Of a DNA stretch of 37,122 nucleotides, positions 34,835-37,122 are shown piece after piece. Position numbers and translations under genes: made by a program. Under the pieces are notes generated by a model, which was not told where the DNA came from, ran no database searches, and saw only the letters and a program-made list of their open reading frames with translations. How positions within the stretch are numbered: the first letter of the stretch is position 1; every line of letters starts with the position of its first letter. Origin of the DNA: an uncultured Eubacteriales bacterium (GTDB taxonomy: Bacteria; Bacillota; Clostridia; Christensenellales; CAG-138); contig CADCNE010000012.1 of assembly GCA_902802805.1 (NCBI GenBank), positions 1-37,122 on the forward strand. The letters are read 5' to 3'.

Positions 34835-35590
34835 TTATGCGTTATCTCGTTCCTGTTTCAGGATGGTGTATACGTCGTAGATGTCGGTGATCTGATAGTC
34901 CGGCGCCACGTCGTACTTGCCCAGGTCCTTTTGCGGCGTCAGGAAGGAATTGATCTTGAACACGCGGCCGAAGCCCATGCGGCGGGGCCCCACCACGTCC
35001 CGGGAAAGGGTGTCGCCCACGAAGGCGCACTCCGCGGGGTCCAGATCGGCCTGGGCGCAGGCGATGCGGAAGATGTTGGGATGGGGCTTGCGGTAGCCCA
35101 CGATGGAGGACAGGGTGATCTCGTCGAAATACTGGCGCACGCCGTACTTCTCCAGGGTGGAGAACACCTGGAAGAGGCTCCCGGTGTTGCTGACCACCGC
35201 CACGTGAAGGCCCAGGTCCTCCTTGAGGCCCCTGAGCATCTCGGCGGCGTGCTCCCGAAGGGAACGATCGTAGAAGGTGGTCTCCCACATATGGGCGATC
35301 TCCTCGCTGATCTCGGCCAGCTTTTCCCTGTCCACGGGAACGTCCTTGAAGCCCCAGTCACACCAGATCTGCTCCGGTTTGAGCTCCATGAGGGTGCGCT
35401 CGGAATCCTTCTTGTAGGCCTGGATGCCCGCGCCTACGATGGCCCACAAGGCCTCGGCCTCGTAGGGCACCTGGATGTGATGCTTCTGCAGGATGTCGTA
35501 CAGGGCATACGCCGTCGCCCTATCGTTCTTTTCTTCGGAATACAGGTCTTCCAGCGTGCCACCCATATCGAACATGACTGCTTTGATCAT
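34835..35590 (-). CDS. HAD-superfamily hydrolase with DxGGT motif (paralogue 5), first gene of the ABC operon
   Basis: A 251-residue HAD protein: motif I MFDMGGT (Asp8, Gly10 instead of the second Asp), motif II VVSNTGS, motif III RKPHPNIFRIA and motif IV FVGDTLSRDVVGPR. It is a paralogue of the four HAD genes at 13286-16391, closest to the one at 15615-16391. The start at 35590 has AGGAGGG nearby and gives MIKAVMFD; a longer frame to 35677 would run through the promoter and operator and is rejected. As first gene of a transporter operon it may act on the imported compound. Confidence 0.88.
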   Translation of the reverse strand: MIKAVMFDMGGTLEDLYSEEKNDRATAYALYDILQKHHIQVPYEAEALWAIVGAGIQAYKKDSERTLMELKPEQIWCDWGFKDVPVDREKLAEISEEIAHMWETTFYDRSLREHAAEMLRGLKEDLGLHVAVVSNTGSLFQVFSTLEKYGVRQYFDEITLSSIVGYRKPHPNIFRIACAQADLDPAECAFVGDTLSRDVVGPRRMGFGRVFKINSFLTPQKDLGKYDVAPDYQITDIYDVYTILKQERDNA

Positions 35591-35618
35591 TGGCGCCCTC
35601 CTGATATCATTCTGTTTT

Positions 35619-35632
35619 CGTAAACGTTTGCG
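35619..35632. promoter_or_regulatory. LacI-type operator of the HAD/ABC transporter operon
   Basis: CGTAAACGTTTGCG is a 14-base palindrome with one mismatched pair, the mirror form of the 16407 site. It lies downstream of the -10 box, near the expected transcription start. Confidence 0.85.
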
Positions 35633-35644
35633 TTCCTTGGGTTG

Positions 35645-35674
35645 ATTATACCTCTCCCATTCCATGATTGTCAA
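35645..35674 (-). promoter_or_regulatory. Consensus sigma-A promoter of the HAD/ABC transporter operon
   Basis: On the minus strand TTGACA (35674-35669), an 18-base spacer and TATAAT (35650-35645): both boxes are perfect, so expression should be strong when the operator is free. Confidence 0.9.
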
Positions 35675-35786
35675 CATTTTTAATCGGATTTTTTGTGTTC
35701 TTCTGAAAAAAACATGGGGCTTTCCGGTCGAAGCACGATGATAACCGCCGCTTTTATCGTTGGGCCGCTTTGCGCGCGATCGGTTC

Positions 35787-35800
35787 CGTAAACCTTTACG
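35787..35800. promoter_or_regulatory. Degenerate LacI-type operator-like site
   Basis: CGTAAACCTTTACG is the same palindrome with the central CG changed to CC. It abuts the transposase remnant; no intact gene starts beside it now, so it may be the relic of a lost regulon member. Confidence 0.45.
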
Positions 35801-36452
35801 CCGATCCCTTCGGTCCTCCGGGCAATGCTGAAAACAGGCTGAAACACTTTTTTGCCGTCTTTACGGTTTCCTTAAGGTTCGCCCTGTATGATGGGGCCAT
35901 CCCAAGAAAGGCGGACGTAACGATGCGTCCGTAGTGGTTGCCTTTGACTGCTTTTCGGCAGGAGAATTGCATCCTGCGGCCGTTGGGGCATATCAGCTCC
36001 CCCTGTTCATTTGTCTGGAAGTTGACGGCACGGAACGGATCGGTGGAATACTTCCTGTCCTTCGTTTCCTTCTCATGCATGGGGAACTTCATGAAAAGCT
36101 CCATCTCATGATCCCGGCAGTACAGATAATTGTTGTAGGAACCGTATCCCGCGTCCGCTACCGGATACCCGGGATAGAACCCGTATTGTATTCGGAAGCG
36201 CTCCAGCAACGGCACAAAGCAATCCATGTCCGACCGGTATTGCTGTACGTCCATCACCGCGATGTATTCATCCGCCACCCCGATCTGGACGTTGTACGCC
36301 GGAAGCAGCTGGTCGTTCCCCATATAGTCCCGTTTCATCCGCATGAACGTAGCGTCCCGGTCCGTCCTGGAATAGCTGTTCCGTTCCGGTCCGCAGACGC
36401 ACAGCTTTTGGCTGATTTCATCATAGCAAGTCCGCCCCTGAAAGTATTGCAC
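35796..36452 (-). pseudogene. IS1182-like transposase remnant
   Basis: The frame encodes a central DDE transposase segment: ERNSYSRTDRDATFMRMK, LPAYNVQIGVADEYI and VADAGYGSYNNYLY are hallmark blocks of IS1182-type transposases. The N-terminal 200 or so residues are missing (the frame begins at a GTG without a proper start context), and after KGNHYGRI the sequence no longer follows the family and ends early. It is therefore truncated at both ends. No terminal inverted repeats were found. Confidence 0.8.
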
Positions 36453-36504
36453 AATCGTAAGGAAAACAGAATAATCGTAATGTTCTTGGAGAACAAAGCA
36501 GTAA

Positions 36505-37104
36505 TGGATTATTCTTAGCCTTGAAGAATGGTCTGCTGCTGTTTACGGGGCGCCGATACTTCATCCAGAGAAAGAGACGGAATCGCACCTGGCAGGATTA
36601 ACAGAAATGCTGGTCCTTCAAGATATTCGTGTCATTCTGGAAAGCGCGAAGATATTTCACGAAACCAAATACTATAAAACAAGAGAAGATAGATACCTTC
36701 TTGCCAGAGAACGTTATCGTCATCTTCAAACGCTAAAGAAATACGCCCGCCCATACTCCGAAAAAAACTTAATGAAGATGATCAAAAAGGCAGAACAAAC
36801 TATGGAAAAGATCGAAGCAGAGAAGGCTACGATCCCCAAGAGACAGCTTAAGGAAATCACAAACGAAAACCTCAGATTGCTTCAAACAACATGTCCTCAT
36901 TGTGGGGCACCAATGAAGGTTAAGCGCACTTCCCAGCAAATCATCTGCGAATAATGCGGTTCGACTTCCGTTTGGGATATTAACCCCTGGCAAGTAGAAT
37001 ATGTCAACACCGAGCAGGCAGGATATGAGTACGAGAGAGGAAGGATTCGCGCCAGGGAAGAGATGAAGAGATCAAGCCCCAAAGAGCCGAAGAACAGAGG
37101 ATAA
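36505..37104 (+). pseudogene. Zinc-ribbon protein of unknown function interrupted by an in-frame stop
   Basis: The frame is open from 36505, with an ATG at 36607. It encodes a charged, helical region (KYYKTREDRYLLARERYRHL, then KKAEQTMEKIEAEKA, probably coiled coil) and half of a zinc ribbon, CPHCGAPMK. It stops at TAA 36952-36954 in the sequence CE-stop-CGS, where the second cysteine pair should be. The same frame then continues for 49 codons to 37104. A TAT/TAC to TAA change would explain it. Base composition is lower in GC than the rest of the window, suggesting foreign DNA. Function unknown. Confidence 0.6.
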
Positions 37105-37122
37105 GCATAATGGTCGAACCGT

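Noticed and set aside
36952..36954. TAA in the zinc ribbon considered as a recoded codon
   Set aside because: TAA is not a known selenocysteine or pyrrolysine codon, and the surroundings look like decaying mobile DNA.

Overview
The window looks like a chromosomal stretch of a GC-rich member of the Clostridia (Bacillota), probably an anaerobic gut or rumen lineage. The grounds are strong AGGAGG ribosome sites, lipoproteins with LAAC-type lipoboxes, an IS1182-like transposase remnant, a membrane pyrophosphatase and an anaerobe-style carbon gene set. This is inferred from gene content and style only. No rRNA, tRNA or CRISPR array was seen.

Region 1 (1-412) is the 3' end of a YhhN-family membrane protein and a perfect bidirectional terminator. 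Region 2 (419-16391, minus strand) reads as one giant operon transcribed from a LacI-type operator/promoter at about 16407-16457. In order of transcription it holds four paralogous HAD hydrolases, a 2,3-bisphosphoglycerate-independent phosphoglycerate mutase (iPGM), an IolG-like dehydrogenase, an archaeal-type (type II) GAPDH, an archaeal-type PGK, a split transketolase, a LarA-family nickel racemase, malic enzyme, IolE, IolB and IolD. It therefore joins part of myo-inositol catabolism to a lower-glycolysis module. The iPGM is circularly permuted: the second half of the usual protein comes first, yet nearly all catalytic residues are kept. I regard it as the most unusual object in the window.

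Region 3 (16400-19213, plus strand) is the divergent LacI-family regulator, a PHP-domain phosphoesterase and a PfkB-family kinase. The regulator has a textbook promoter with a perfect 14-bp palindrome directly after its -10 box. Region 4 (19261-23590, minus) has an MFS transporter, an MgtC/SapB membrane protein and a membrane pyrophosphatase whose upstream region carries an 18-bp version of the same palindrome. Region 5 (23675-30327, minus) has a membrane-anchored GLUG/purple-acid-phosphatase-like protein, a lipoprotein of four repeated domains, a frameshifted ComEC-like metallo-beta-lactamase-fold gene and a small membrane protein. Region 6 (30400-35674, minus) is a second operon with a near-consensus promoter and the same operator type: a fifth HAD paralogue, then a fused two-domain ABC permease, its ATPase and a binding lipoprotein. 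Region 7 (35787-37122) is scar-like and less GC-rich: a transposase remnant and a zinc-ribbon ORF cut by an in-frame stop.

As a working model (inference), one LacI regulator controls uptake of a small, possibly phosphorylated compound (ABC transporter), its dephosphorylation (DxGGT HADs, PHP protein), pyrophosphate energetics (pyrophosphatase) and routing of carbon through Iol enzymes, transketolase and a dedicated GAPDH/PGK/iPGM set towards pyruvate. Inositol phosphates or sugar phosphates are candidate substrates. IolC, IolJ and IolA are not in the window, so the pathway is incomplete here or is a variant.
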